Numbered from the stretch's first letter, positions 1 through 11,559 are shown. The stretch: 64,000 nucleotides of DNA from Nereocystis luetkeana (GCA_031213475.1 JARUPZ010000006.1:2447501-2511500), one strand, 5' to 3'. Notes: generated by a model not told the origin, from the letters alone. Translations and numbers: made by a program.

Positions 1-60
1 TTGCGAACAGATACTATTATATTGTCCGTCGAATACTTACGACGGTCCACACATTATTGG

Positions 61-64
61 AGAG
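61..64. other. Target-site duplication, left (AGAG); right copy at 7964-7967
   Basis: TTGG-AGAG precedes the 5' LTR and AGAG-ATCCC follows the 3' LTR. The unoccupied site in copy 2 reads TTGG-AGAG-ATCCC, which proves the duplication length of four bases. Confidence 0.93.
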
Positions 65-684
65 TGTTGCAGCGCTACGGGCTTCAGGAGTCGCCCAGGT
101 GGGCGACAGGGTATTCTGTGATGTACGTTGACTGACCTGACCAGTGACGCACGGAGGGTGCATCGTGTAAGGCAGCGATAAAGCCGTAGGATGGCTCGCT
201 GTCATATCGATGTAGGTATACAATGGAGTGTCCCCGGCGGGGGAGGCCATTGTCTGGGTCATGGAAACCCCGTATCGGCTGTAATGGTCGATACGGGTGC
301 TCTCTGGCCCTACCTGGGGTTAGTCAATCCCACCAAAGAACGAAAGAAACAAGTCAAACCATATCCTGTTCACACACCGTGCATGATTGTCGCCTATCAC
401 GTGCCTGTCTGTTAACCACACGTCGCACCTTCTGAGTAATACCAACACTCAACTCGCGTGGCGTCTGGCCACCCATCACGTGCCTGTCTGTTAACCACAC
501 GTCGCACCTGCTGAGTAATACCAACACTCAACTCGCGTGGCGTCTGGCCACCCCGTGGCCAGAGAGGATTCAGGAGCGAGGAAAGGAGGAAACCCCCAGA
601 AGGACTCTCTCAACGAACGACAACAGCTGGCTATCGAGGTGAGACCAAGCCGATAGCGACACACAAGAAGAGGCAGCTGTAACA
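65..684 (+). repeat. 5' LTR
   Basis: 620 bp with TG...CA ends, matching 7344-7963 at essentially every position (offset 7279). The base after it starts TGATGAACCCAGG, which is not the usual TGG-starting tRNA primer site, so the primer tRNA is not identified. Confidence 0.93.
396..553. repeat. 79-bp direct repeat inside the LTR
   Basis: Two adjacent near-identical units starting ATCACGTGCCTGTCTG at 396 and 475. The same pair recurs at 7675-7832 in the 3' LTR. Confidence 0.9.
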
Positions 685-769
685 TGATGAACCCAGGCCG
701 ATGACAGAGAGAGGGGGAGATTGGAGCGCAAGGTCATGAGCTCTGGCGGGGACACGAGAGATCGGTACC

Positions 770-990
770 CAGGGAATTTGTTCGGCCCCGAGCACCTGGG
801 CCCGAGTTTTCTCCCGGGCGGAACGAGGGCCCGAATAACTGGGCCCGAGAGTCCTCCTGGGCGGAATGAGGCCCAAACATCGGGGCCCGAGTTTTCCCTG
901 GGTGGGATCAGTGTCTCTGCCCGAGCTTTTCCGGGATGGAATCTGATGGGTGGCCAAGTATCGAGCCCCGAGTTCTGTCCGGGATGATGG
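770..990. repeat. Imperfect GC-rich minisatellite in the element leader
   Basis: Degenerate units of about 50-60 bp sharing GGGCCCGAGTTTTC and CCGGGCGGAA cores recur four or five times just downstream of the 5' LTR. Confidence 0.7.
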
Positions 991-1224
991 AGTCTGATGG
1001 GTACCAGCGGCGAGGGATACACGTAGAAACTACGATAGAGTACATATATTCGGGTAGCACTACTGCTGTTTATAGCAGTGACCATGCATAACGTATCAGG
1101 AAACAGTAGTCACGGCAGGTAGCCACCATCGCATACTCGCGATAAGGCAGCACCAGAAAAAAAGAAGGCCACAAATCTCTCCGTCCTGACCCTCGATTTG
1201 TTTTTTGTTCCCGCGCACGCCTTG

Positions 1225-1330
1225 ACGATTGTTTGCGGCCGGCCTTCTCCTCAGGTGTAACTCTCGTTTTTTTGCGGCCGTTCTCCGCCTCAGGCGTCAC
1301 TCTCGATTTTTTTTGTTTTCGGCCCCGCAC
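1225..1330. repeat. Short tandem repeat, GCGGCCGTTCTCC type
   Basis: Two to three imperfect units with TTTTTGCGGCCG followed by CTCAGGCGTCACTCTCG, separated by T-runs, inside the LTR element. Confidence 0.65.
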
Positions 1331-3166
1331 ATCTCGTCTGTGTTTTTTGGTGCGGCCGTTTTTTTCTTGCTGTGCGGTACTCCTCGAGGAAAAAAATGGG
1401 GGGGGTCGGCTGTATTCATTTAGACTACCATGGCAATACGTATGCGTACGACTCTAATAATCAGCCCAACCTAAGTGACAGCAGTATTTTCGTGGTCACA
1501 TGTCACATGTAACTGCTGTTTGTTGAAGTATACCTCGCTGCTGGTATCGAAACAGGGAGTACTTTTGAATATCGTTGCGGGAGGAACGCTTTCCGTAGAT
1601 GGTTCTAAGTTTGAAGTTGTACGCAGGAACCGATAACCTACCATGCCCCGAGCACTGAGTAATAGCTGCCTGGAGCAAAGGCGCCTCAACTTGAAAATTA
1701 CACAGAAAAGCCGTATCCCCGTCTACAATACCATCAGTAGTCTATACACTACCTGGTACGCAGTTTCACACGATGCGCAAAAAGATGAGAAGATGGTATA
1801 CCAGGGTATATTATACGACGAGTTGCATTACCGGGCGTACACGACTAAGAATATGAATATTAACGATGGTACATGTAATGTGGAAAAAAGATAGGAAACC
1901 ATACTCCTACTACTAGACAAATCTGAAAAATGAGAACGAAACAAAAAATGAGAACGGACGTTTTTTTTTAGAAAGCAAACCAATTGTGTACAACTCCAAG
2001 AAAAAAAGTTGACAGTCCTGTGGGGCTGTACAGCAGCCTTCGAATGAGCTGTCGCTCAGGCTGGAAGTCCTCGGCATCGCCGCGGTAGCCAGCATCTAGA
2101 GAAATCACAATAGAGCCAGCGTATATCGCTTTTTGCGCCAACCCGAAGGCACGAGATGGAGCATGACCGTTCTGACGAGCTCCTCTCACAGGGCTGGCCA
2201 AGGGGTTTCGCAGGATCATTTTGGTTATGTGATACACCACATGGTTCTGGAGATACGGCTTGGTTCTCATTTTAGGCTTCGTTCCCATTTTTCCGATTTG
2301 TCTACTACTGCTCTACTCTGTACCTGCAGTTTTTTTTTTGATTTTTTCTACCCCAAACAGGGTAACCTCTTGATACACGGTTAAGCATACAGGGGGGGTG
2401 GCTCGCAGTATGTATGCTTTTGACAACATCAATAAAGGGCGTTTATGGGCTATATATAATACTACACACTCCCGTAAAACTGTACCAGGTACCTGGTAGG
2501 CCGTATGGCAAAATCCTTAGGGACCATTTCGTACCTCTCTCTTCCCATCTTTTCGAGTCATGATAACGCGTTGAAAAGCGACATATCAGGATGTACCACA
2601 CACACCGTATGCACACGAGTACCAGGTATCTGGGATTCATACGGGGCATACTACGGTGATGAAGCTGGGTAGAAATGACGAGTTTTAGTCGAAGGCCACA
2701 TATCATACGTGGAGGATGTATCCACAGTATATACAGTATTCATACCACTATCAATATAACCGTTCATGGGACTGAAGGTCGCACGGCAAAAGCTCTCTAG
2801 ATCCTTGGGTCCATCGCTCCTCTTGCTTTCACAAGCGTGGAGACGTTTAACTTTGGCACCACACATCCCTACACACGTACGGGATGAGTGTCCCCTACTA
2901 CCGGAGCAAAGTAATGTTGTTAGGAAGCCGTTCAGCTGTGCAGTGTACGGCATGTTACTATTCGGGGGTAGATGAAAGCTATGTTGAAACAACTGAGGGC
3001 ACATAACGAGAGTCATAGCGGGTTGTTATGGTCTCCAAGTACCCGATACGCTGGAATTCCACTTGTTTCACCCGTTCGGGTCTTCTCACCCGGTACGTTG
3101 GCATTTCACTGGCTTTCCCTGGTCTTTTGACCCGGTACGTGGCCATAGGAAACAACCATACTCATT
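1331..3166. other. LTR-element interior without recognisable genes
   Basis: Only chance-length open frames are present. The 16-bp perfect palindrome TACCAGGTACCTGGTA lies at 2483-2498, with related ACCAGGTATCTGG near 2620. Confidence 0.55.
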
Positions 3167-3424
3167 AGCTTTCGCGCACATAATTAGTCCGTCAATTATA
3201 AGAAAGAAGAACGGACAACCCAGGCGATGGGAATGTTTGCAAAACTGTGATATGAGGTGATCGTGCTCTTTGTATAATCCCAAGTTCTATTTTGCATACT
3301 ATGTTCTAGCTTCCGCGCACATAATTAGTCCGTCAATTATAAGAAATAAGAACGGACAACCCAGGCGATGGGAATGTTTGCAAAACTGTGATATGAGGTG
3401 ATCGTGTTCTTTCTATAATCCCAC
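3167..3424. repeat. 141-bp tandem duplication in the element
   Basis: AGCTTTCGCGCACATAATTA at 3167 recurs at 3308 and the match continues to about 3424 with a handful of differences, so this is a local tandem duplication of period 141. Confidence 0.88.
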
Positions 3425-3592
3425 GTATGTTATGGGATACTCGTTATATGCATATATCCACATGTTTTCGGTGTTGCCTGCCTTGCAGGACGGTGATTCG
3501 TGTGATACGCTGTTATGTATTCACGCTGCCGATGGTGCTCTGCCTGTTGTTTCGTAAGGCTTCGAAGATACTTGTCTGGTCAATGCATGCAG

Positions 3593-3705
3593 GCATCGCC
3601 CCGGTGGTTCAAGTGGTTAACCTCGAATTCTACTTGTTTGAGTCCTGGGTTCGAGCCCTAGGAGGGTCGGACTTTGACTTTATTTGCAAAAATAAAAAAA
3701 AGGGA
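3593..3705 (+). mobile_element. tRNA-derived SINE-like element
   Basis: An RNA polymerase III internal promoter is visible: A-box-like TGGTTCAAGTGG at 3605-3616 and a perfect B-box GGTTCGAGCC at 3648-3657, at tRNA-like spacing. A short unrelated body and an A-rich tail (AAAATAAAAAAAAG, about 3690-3702) follow. The head is tRNA-like but does not fold as an obvious intact tRNA, so a SINE is more likely than a tRNA gene. It is nested inside the LTR element. Confidence 0.6.
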
Positions 3706-5689
3706 TTCAATTGTTGAGAGCGCCTTACAGCGTGGGTAGGCACAATTCGATGCGAGTCGACGAGGGAAGAAAAGGCTGAAATCTTCTCGCGATATAAATG
3801 AAGGCACGTACCGTAGCGGGAAGGGGGGAGAAGAGCCTGCTATGTGACCCCGGATCTGAGTTACGAGTTGGAAGGAGAGAGAGAAGAAGATGTGCGAAGA
3901 TAATGAATGGGATGGAAAAAAAAAAAAAAAAAAAAAAATACTCGTTGCTCGTGCTCGTGCTCGTATGTTCGCTCGTTTCTCATGATCGCACACACATGCA
4001 TGTTCGTTAATAAATGTCTGCATGCGATTGACCACATAATGTCTTCAAGACGAAATGCAACCGACAGGTGTCGATACAAGCCATAGGTGCCGTACGTACT
4101 AATACACGCATGCTCTCGAGGACCGTTTGCTCCGTTAAGTGATAACGGAAACTAACAATGTCGAGCCTTACGCTGTTTGGGCGTACATAACCACCCTTTA
4201 GAACGATGAACCCCTGGACAACAACGTGCATTGTCGGCTGGCAAACATGGAACTTTCGAGAAATCCACGTATATTGTGATGACTGTGGTGTAGTTTGTGA
4301 CCACAGGAAAAATCTCTCTCTAGGATCAAATAAAGGGCACGGACACTGGTTGTGCTGGATGTCGACGGGTAGAAATAATGGTTTAAGGCGAAGAACGCAT
4401 ACACAATACGTGCAGAGTACGAGTCGAACACATACGGCCGCATTACCTTTTTCATCCCGACTGCTGTAAAGTATGTATATTATCTTCATTCAGCATACCG
4501 AGCTGGTATCACATCCCACTGGATACGGCAGGCACGTCGCACGCATTCCGTCCAAGAGCAGAGAGAGATAGCAGTGCGACACCAACGAATAAATAAAACC
4601 TATCAACCTAGTGGCACCGGGCATATTAGTACTGGTAGTTACAAACCACCCGGCACTAGATTATCGACTACCAGGATGTCGACACAGCAGTTTGTGTCAC
4701 CGAATCGGGGATCACACACATAAATAGTTGCAATCCCGTGATCACAGCGCCCGAATACTGGGGGATGCGTGAACAATTACTCGATAGTATCATGCACGAA
4801 TATTTGAAAACCGTGAAAACAGGCGTTTGTTTTACATTCGTGCTGAAAGGACCTCGGAGCGCTGGCCTCTATCCGGAGCGCTTTGCCTGTAGCAAGGGTG
4901 TCTGCTCTTCCAGAGCAAATACATGCATCCTATGCAGTGGATACGAGATACACAATGCAACTCAAACTGAAGAGAGAAAACCTGGTAGTTTCCGATAGGA
5001 AAACAAAGCCCCTCCCCAGCGCGCATACTCACGCGCCGTCTTAGTCGCTGACGCAGTGAACGGAGAATCAAACGAGCTTGACTTTGTTCAAGTATCTGAC
5101 ATGGTTCCCAATGACGATTGGGCATCTTCACCGTTTGAGTACTGCACTGCTGTACATGTACATAAGGTTGACCCTAATTTTCAAGTGCTTCGTCCCCGCA
5201 TGGGGAGGGCAGTTCTATATAGGCGAGGCCACATATGCCCACTGCCCAAACTAAAGGTTCCCTTCATTTGCGAACGCGATCGTGAAGTGGTTGGGCGTAC
5301 CACGCACCTGTTGTGTCGTCCGTCTCCAAGCATCGAGCGATCCGCCTGATCGGAGAAGAACGGTTGTAGGAATTCTAGATTGCATGACTAATGCTGGAAA
5401 ACATTATGTAGGCATGGTGTAACCGAGCAGGATACCTTCCTATTTGACTCTCCAAGATTAGTGGCCCAGTGTTGGAAACACGAAGCGAAAGGTGGGATTG
5501 GGATGCCAATACGCAGTAGGTAGTTTCCGTGCTGGGGGGGTGTTCGTCACCACCTTTCTACAACCACTTTCACGAAAACCGTTATACAAGGGGTACGATC
5601 TTGAAGTGGTGGTGGATGAATGACGTTTGAGGACTCATGAATTAGTTTTAGAACGAAAGGGTCTCACCAGTGGACACTGTTCGGGCTGG
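3706..5689. other. LTR-element interior, no gene seen
   Basis: Contains a 24-base A-run near 3916-3939 and scattered short open frames. None resembles a retroelement protein. Confidence 0.5.
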
Positions 5690-6290
5690 GGGGGTGGCGT
5701 GAAGGTGGCGTGAACGTCAGTGCCTTCAAACGGCTTACTTACGCGGAGTCACGTCAGTACTGGGGGGGGGTGGCGTGAAGGTGGCGTGAACGTCAGTGCC
5801 TTCAAACGACTTACTTACTCGGAGTCATGTCAGTACCTTCAAACGTGGCGTGCACGTCAGTACCTTCAAACGACTTACTTACTCGGAGGCACGTCAGTGC
5901 CTTCAAACGACTTACTTACTCGGAGTCACGTCAGTACCTTCAAACGTGGCGTGAACGTCAGTGCCTTCAAACGACTTACTTACTCGGAGGCACGTCAGTG
6001 CCTTCAAACGACTTACTTACTCGGAGGCACGTCAGTGAAGGTGGCGTGAACGTCAGTGCCCTCAAACGACTTACTTACTCGGAGTCATGTCAGTACCTTC
6101 AAACGTGGCGTGAACGTCAGTGCCTTCCGACGACTTACTTACTCGGAGTCACGTCAGTACCTTCTAACGTGGCGTGAATGTCAGGGCCCTCAACCGATCT
6201 GCTTACTCGGAGTCACGTCAGTACTTGAGGGGGTGGCGTGAACGTCTGAACCTTCAAACGACATACTTTCTTGGAGTCAAACGTCAGTAT
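5690..6290. repeat. Minisatellite, CTTCAAACGACTTACTTACT type
   Basis: About a dozen copies of a core of roughly 37 bp (CGTCAGTGCCTTCAAACG, then ACTTACTTACTCGGAG) alternate with a shorter GTGGCGTGAACGTCAG unit. All frames are open over part of it only because the repeat lacks stops. Confidence 0.92.
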
Positions 6291-6684
6291 CTTCAAAAGA
6301 CCACACTAGGGGTGCACCAAACGTTCCCGAGCGAAGTTTCACACAGAGCTTGCAAAGATGAGTTTCGACGAAATCCTCGATTGCACAGCTGGTGTTGGGG
6401 TATTGGCAGCCAAACTCAAGATCTTCCATGAGCGGCCGAACCACATGAGGCTCGAATGTGAATTCATCCAATTTCGTGGCGGAGAGGCAGCAGATGTTCT
6501 GGAGGCTGAGAGGGATACTCAAGAGACGGCAGGGGAAAAAGAGCCCCAGAAGAGCGCGGGACGACGCGGCAACTCAGAGGAGTTCCTCGGGTGAGCAGAC
6601 GCTGGGGGTTAACAGGGTCTTGATCAAGGAGGCGGCCAGCAAACGCGGAAGGGAAGGCATCCACGCGAATCGGGCGCACGAGCA

Positions 6685-7158
6685 TTGGACCGGGGGGTAG
6701 CGAATCACTTCCGTCGAGCAGCCCGGTCTGAGCTATCAAGCGTCTATGAGAGGACGCCGGATCAGGGGTCGGGTAGGTTTGTGTGTACCCCGTTACATAA
6801 GCGGCAAAGGATGCTAAAGCATCGTACCATTTTCAAGTTAGATGCACGGAGCCGCAGTCGCAGTCGTGACCGCCGTAGTAGCCACCACCGCCGTAGCAGG
6901 AGTGCCACGCAGGAGCGCAACCGCAGTAGCAGCAACCGAGCACGGCAACGGGAAGCGGCAGGACGGGGGGGCGATCAGGTCCACCACCTCCGCCGCCGCG
7001 GAGGGAGCGCAAACAGCCGGCCCAGCAGGAGAAGGAGGAAGAGGTGGAACAGCATCAGGCTCAGCAACTGTGTCATCAGCAGCAGCAGCAGCAACTGCAG
7101 CCGCCGCAGAAGCCGAAACAGCAGCAGCGACCGTCAGAAGGAAAAGCGGAAGGCGTAG
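6685..7158 (+). other. Arg/Ser-rich and Gln-rich open frames in the LTR element
   Basis: Near the 3' end one frame is rich in RS/RD dipeptides and an overlapping frame is rich in Gln and Pro, driven by CAG/CCG-type repeats. No nucleocapsid zinc knuckle or other retroelement motif is visible. It may be a relic of element coding or simple-sequence expansion. Confidence 0.35.
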
Positions 7159-7330
7159 GAGCCGCGTCACGAGCATCGGGGATGTCCGTACGTGGCCGAA
7201 GCTCGTTAATCGTCGAATGGATAAGGAAGGACGCGGCAGCCGGTTCGTCGGGGATATGGAGGAGGAGTTGCCCACGCTGTTACCGGGTAGTGGCCGGGAT
7301 ACCCGCTGTGCACCGACGATAGTTATGCGT

Positions 7331-7343
7331 CGGGCAGGGGGGG
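7331..7343 (+). other. Polypurine tract of the LTR element
   Basis: CGGGCAGGGGGGG immediately abuts the 3' LTR, the expected place for plus-strand priming. It fixes the element's orientation. Confidence 0.7.
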
Positions 7344-7963
7344 TGTTGCAGCGCTACGGGCTTCAGGAGTCGCCCAGGTGGGCGACAGGGTATTCTGTGA
7401 TGTACGTTGACTGACCTGACCAGTGACGCACGGAGGGTGCATCGTGTAAGGCAGCGATAAAGCCGTAGGATGGCTCGCTGTCATATCGATGTAGGTATAC
7501 AATGGAGTGTCCCCGGCGGGGGAGGCCATTGTCTGGGTCATGGAAACCCCGTATCGGCTGTAATGGTCGATACGGGTGCTCTCTGGCCCTACCTGGGGTT
7601 AGTCAATCCCACCAAAGAACGAAAGAAACAAGTCAAACCATATCCTGTTCACACACCGTGCATGATTGTCGCCTATCACGTGCCTGTCTGTTAACCACAC
7701 GTCGCACCTTCTGAGTAATACCAACACTCAACTCGCGTGGCGTCTGGCCACCCATCACGTGCCTGTCTGTTAACCACACGTCGCACCTGCTGAGTAATAC
7801 CAACACTCAACTCGCGTGGCGTCTGGCCACCCCGTGGCCAGAGAGGATTCAGGAGCGAGGAAAGGAGGAAACCCCCAGAAGGACTCTCTCAACGAACGAC
7901 AACAGCTGGCTATCGAGGTGAGACCAAGCCGATAGCGACACACAAGAGGAGGCAGCTGTAACA
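7344..7963 (+). repeat. 3' LTR
   Basis: Copy of the 5' LTR, preceded directly by a purine tract and followed by AGAG, the target-site duplication. Confidence 0.93.
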
Positions 7964-8086
7964 AGAGATCCCGATCCATACATAAACAAATTAGTTCCTA
8001 CAGTTTTCGTGTCTTACTCATACCAGCTATCTTCACTGTGTGCACATAATGTGTACGTAAACCAGTAATCTGTCTACCCCGAAACG

Positions 8087-10150
8087 TTCAGATCATGAAG
8101 AGAGGATCGATAATCTGTCCGATACAGCATGTGAACGTTCCACACCTCGGACACGTCAGATCCCCTCTAGATTATTAAATGTATAAAAATAGGTACGATC
8201 GATAAGCACGATCCGCGGGATCTACATCATTGTTGCTTTGTTGGGATCAATATTTCACTGATGGGATTTGTATGATCAATATCTTACACTACCAGGGTAC
8301 ACATTACACACGTTTTTCCTAGCAGGATCCGCATACGTTGGATGTCGTTCACTTTGTGGGATCTGTATGACCTGCATCATCTGTTAATTGCTCGCGGGTG
8401 ATTGTACACCAGTCAGTGCCTGTTAAACATGCCTACTACAGCAACTCACCCGCATTGTATACACATCGGAACCGTTCGGTACAGGCTGGGAGCTACGTTA
8501 GGGACATGGCAGCTCACCGAGCAAGGTGGTTGCAGCCACCCATTTTTCTCCCCTTCACAAGTAGACTACATACCATGTCACCTCGAGCGTCAAGCATCGC
8601 GGGTATCGAGGGCAGCACCAGCAGTAGCAGCAGCTGCTCTTCTTGTGGCTCTGCGGTTGGTTGCAGATGACCTCGGGTGGGGCCAAACCAGCATATATAT
8701 ATATATATATATATCAGCATATATATATATATCCTGTAGAGCAGTCTAGGCTGGTCTACTGTGGTCGCGTAGGATATGCCGACAATGCTGTTGGCAGAGT
8801 CTAGGTGGGTGTTGTACTTTCGCTTTACCTTTAAGATGGCCACTCAAGTAGTGGCACCACTCTCGCGAAGTGGGATTTATACGTGTTGGGTGGAAACGAC
8901 AATGACCTCTACAAAGCGCTGATTTTGTTGGGCTTTGGTTGTGTTGGAGTTTCCAAGAAGGATATTCTCCTGAGTTTTATCTTATAGCAACACGTTGCCG
9001 CCATTCATCTTACAACCTACCGGTACGAGGCAAGAGCATATTACGTACTCGACATATCTACGGACGGGGTGAGTGCATTACGGAGGGCTTTGAAACGCAC
9101 AACTTTAATTTTCAGTGTGTAAGCTGTAAGATCGTACTGGTACGTGTTTTTGCACACACGATTGCTCGGGTCAAACCTGCACGATCTATATAGCTCTTGC
9201 ACTCACAAGGTGAGATCTGCGTGATCTAGTTCATCATCATACGTTTTTGTTTTGTTTTCTAGTGTGCGTGATCCGTATGGTGATCCGTATGGTTCCCAGG
9301 AGCTGAATCAGGTTTGATCCAAGGGAACTATACGATATACACTTGATCTTACGCACGCGTTAACCTGGGTGGGTTGTGGCTGACCTGCATGATCCACCCA
9401 TATTTGCCGAGTGTGATTCGTATGATCTGTGTGATCTAGACAATGCCTACCTGGTGAGTACTGTACGGTCTAAATCTTATATACACTTTTTGTCTTTGGT
9501 GGGATCTGTGTTACCTGCATGATCCGCATTTTTTTTCGCCATGTATGTGGGGCTTGTATGATCTGCGTAATCTAGACAACATTCACCTGAGGATATCTGT
9601 ACAATCTAGATGTTATACCCAACATTTCCAAATCGGCCAAGGTCTAGATCACTAAAATATATTTCGGTTAATATCGGTATGTTATGCGTAAGATCTGGTG
9701 TCCACAGATATCTTCGGGTAAGTATGCAACAGATCGGCAGTTCACACAGATGATTCCATCCGGCAAAATATGCGAATATCACGCAGATCATGCAGATCCC
9801 AATGGGGCAAACGTGTTGGTCAGATCTAGATCAAACAATTCCTATCAGGTACACATTGCCTACTGCAGATGATCGCGTAGATCATCCAGATGGCACCGAT
9901 GCAAACGCCTGAATACCTTGATAATCATACACATCATACTCACACTAAAATGGACCGGTATGTAAGAGCTGGGTCATTCAGATCCCACTACTGTACAGTC
10001 GGTCTCCCATGTGCGGAAAATCTGATCATACAGATATCTGATTGCGGGTAAGAGTTGCCACTACTCTAGATTGTACATATCCCACACAGCGACCATGATC
10101 TAGACCCCGCAGGTCACATTTGAACAGGGGTGTATCTACCCATCCATCCA
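8087..10150. repeat. GATC-rich degenerate repeat region, copy 1
   Basis: GATC occurs several times more often than the one in 256 expected. To about 9600 the recurring word is like TGATCTGCGTGATCTAG, and after about 9680 it appears mostly as the reverse complement, like CACGCAGATCATGCAGATC. Spacing is irregular, so it is a dispersed motif cluster rather than a clean satellite. No convincing gene overlaps it. Confidence 0.7.
8690..8735. repeat. (TA)n microsatellite, copy 1
   Basis: Two TA tracts are separated by CAGCA. The tract lengths are swapped in copy 2 (37033-37084), as expected for a hypervariable microsatellite. Confidence 0.9.
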
Positions 10151-10257
10151 GAAGGGCCTACCTCATGCAGCGCAGGTCTGATCTGTGTGACTTACTTGTG
10201 GAATATTTAAATCTCAAGCCAACCTGAAGTTGAAATACAGCAGTCAGCTAAGCTCAT

Positions 10258-10374
10258 TCACGTGTCGTTCGCCTGGTCGCCTGATGTACCAGACGTTGAT
10301 GTGGTGAGTACCGTCCCGAGGAGGAAGAGCAGTACCGAGGCAGACGCCGACTTTGGTGCTTTCATAAACCTCAT
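10258..10374 (-). CDS. Putative signal-peptide first exon, copy 1
   Basis: A 38-codon frame encodes MRFMKAPKSASASV followed by a hydrophobic LLFLLGTVL core and small residues, a typical secretory signal peptide layout. A possible donor (GGGACG then GTACTCACC) lies within it, so it could be a first exon, but no downstream exon is evident in the GATC-rich DNA beyond. All 117 bases are identical in copy 2. The function of any mature protein is unknown. Confidence 0.3.
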   Translation of the reverse strand: MRFMKAPKSASASVLLFLLGTVLTTSTSGTSGDQANDT

Positions 10375-11294
10375 GACACCTTCGTTCCAGAAAAACACAC
10401 AACAAAAAATGGCATGTTAGATACCAGATTCTGGATATATTTATGGGAAGAATATTAATAATATGATGCAGATGATCCGAACAGCGGGACAGTATAAACA
10501 TACGCATGGCCGAGAGTACGAGAGCGTGAGTCGGCAAAATTTAATGCAAATCGAGCTGGGCAGTGGAGTGCGAGCGCTGAACTGAGCCCACTGCCCAATC
10601 CAAACGAAAGCACGCAGACAAGAAACGATACCTACTACCTATGACCTGTGACTACAGCAGTGCGGCTTGTACAGGACGCCGCTGAGGGTGCTGAAAGCAA
10701 ATCGTCCCACGTTTTTCACGAGCTGCGAGCTGACAGCGCTGGAAAGTTAGCGTTGGTTTACAAACAATCGTGCTCAAAAAAAAAAAAAACTAAACTGCTC
10801 GTGTGGCCGGCGAAAGAGAGATAAAACCAATCGTATTAAGTATATTTGACCCTCCTTAGGTATACGGACACCCATATATATTTTGTATTAATTGCATGGA
10901 GAGAGAAATTGCTACCATCCAGTAGGCGAAACGTGCCTCAATCCTATTTTTTTGTTTCTGTCCACGGCCAAGCGCGGGATAATTTAGGTGCCAAACTACT
11001 ACTACTGCTGTATAACTATCCGGCGCGGGGAGAGCGGCAACGTCGGACATCAGACAGGGGTGGGAACGATACTGAGGGTCTGACTGAGATGGGCGGCGAC
11101 ATCATGACGAGACGACCAGCACACAGAACAGGCTGACAACAAATTTGGGAAAGACACCCATAAATAATACCGGTATTGCGGTGTGTGTTGTGTGATACTG
11201 ATACCAGATACCAGGTGAAATATATACACGGCAGCTACACCCGGAGCAATCCGGAACAACTTGCCGCGCTGTTCTAGGTGCGCCTCTACAATAC

Positions 11295-11555
11295 TCACGT
11301 GGGTTCGTCTATACAGCACGTGCTCAAAAACACACTGCGAGACGGCACAACCGCGAACGAACAAGAACGAGCTAGAGGAGTGTACACATCGCTCTTGGGA
11401 CGGCGGGACGTTTGGCGGCAAATCTCATTTCGTGTATTATTGCTGATATTCTCACCTGTTTGAAGTCTGTCCGAAGTCGCAGCGTGTCGTCGAGGAAGAC
11501 GGGGGGCGTAAAGCGCGGGCTGGTGCCAAGATCTTGAGGCCGGTCGCACAGTCAA
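11295..11555 (-). CDS. Conserved 86-codon open frame, copy 1
   Basis: A basic, Arg/Ser/Pro-rich frame (starts MTVRPASRSWHQ, ends CCIDEPT). Four bases differ from copy 2: three are silent in this frame and one is a replacement (Ser to Pro), whereas the overlapping frames would take several replacements. That pattern favours coding here, but the sample is small and no family is recognised. Confidence 0.3.
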   Translation of the reverse strand: MTVRPASRSWHQPALYAPRLPRRHAATSDRLQTGENISNNTRNEICRQTSRRPKSDVYTPLARSCSFAVVPSRSVFLSTCCIDEPT

Positions 11556-11559
11556 AGGG

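Larger units (their letters stand above)
65..7963 (+). mobile_element. LTR retrotransposon, young, apparently non-autonomous
   Basis: Two 620-bp direct terminal repeats that begin TGTTGCAG and end GTAACA enclose 6.66 kb. They are flanked by AGAG on both sides, and the uninterrupted target is preserved in copy 2. A G-run polypurine tract sits just before the 3' LTR, giving plus orientation. The LTRs differ at about one site in 620, so insertion is recent. No gag, protease, reverse transcriptase or integrase frame is recognisable in the interior, which is full of minisatellites and holds a SINE. It looks whole at its ends but coding-poor, as in large non-autonomous LTR derivatives. A 4-bp duplication fits Ty3-like elements, but the family cannot be fixed. 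Confidence 0.9.

Noticed and set aside
685-710. Standard tRNA primer-binding site after the 5' LTR
   Set aside because: The sequence starts TGATGAACC, not TGG, and I could not match it to a tRNA 3' end.
3593-3665. Functional tRNA gene
   Set aside because: A and B boxes are good but no intact cloverleaf with a matched acceptor stem is evident, and an A-rich tail follows, so it is SINE-like.
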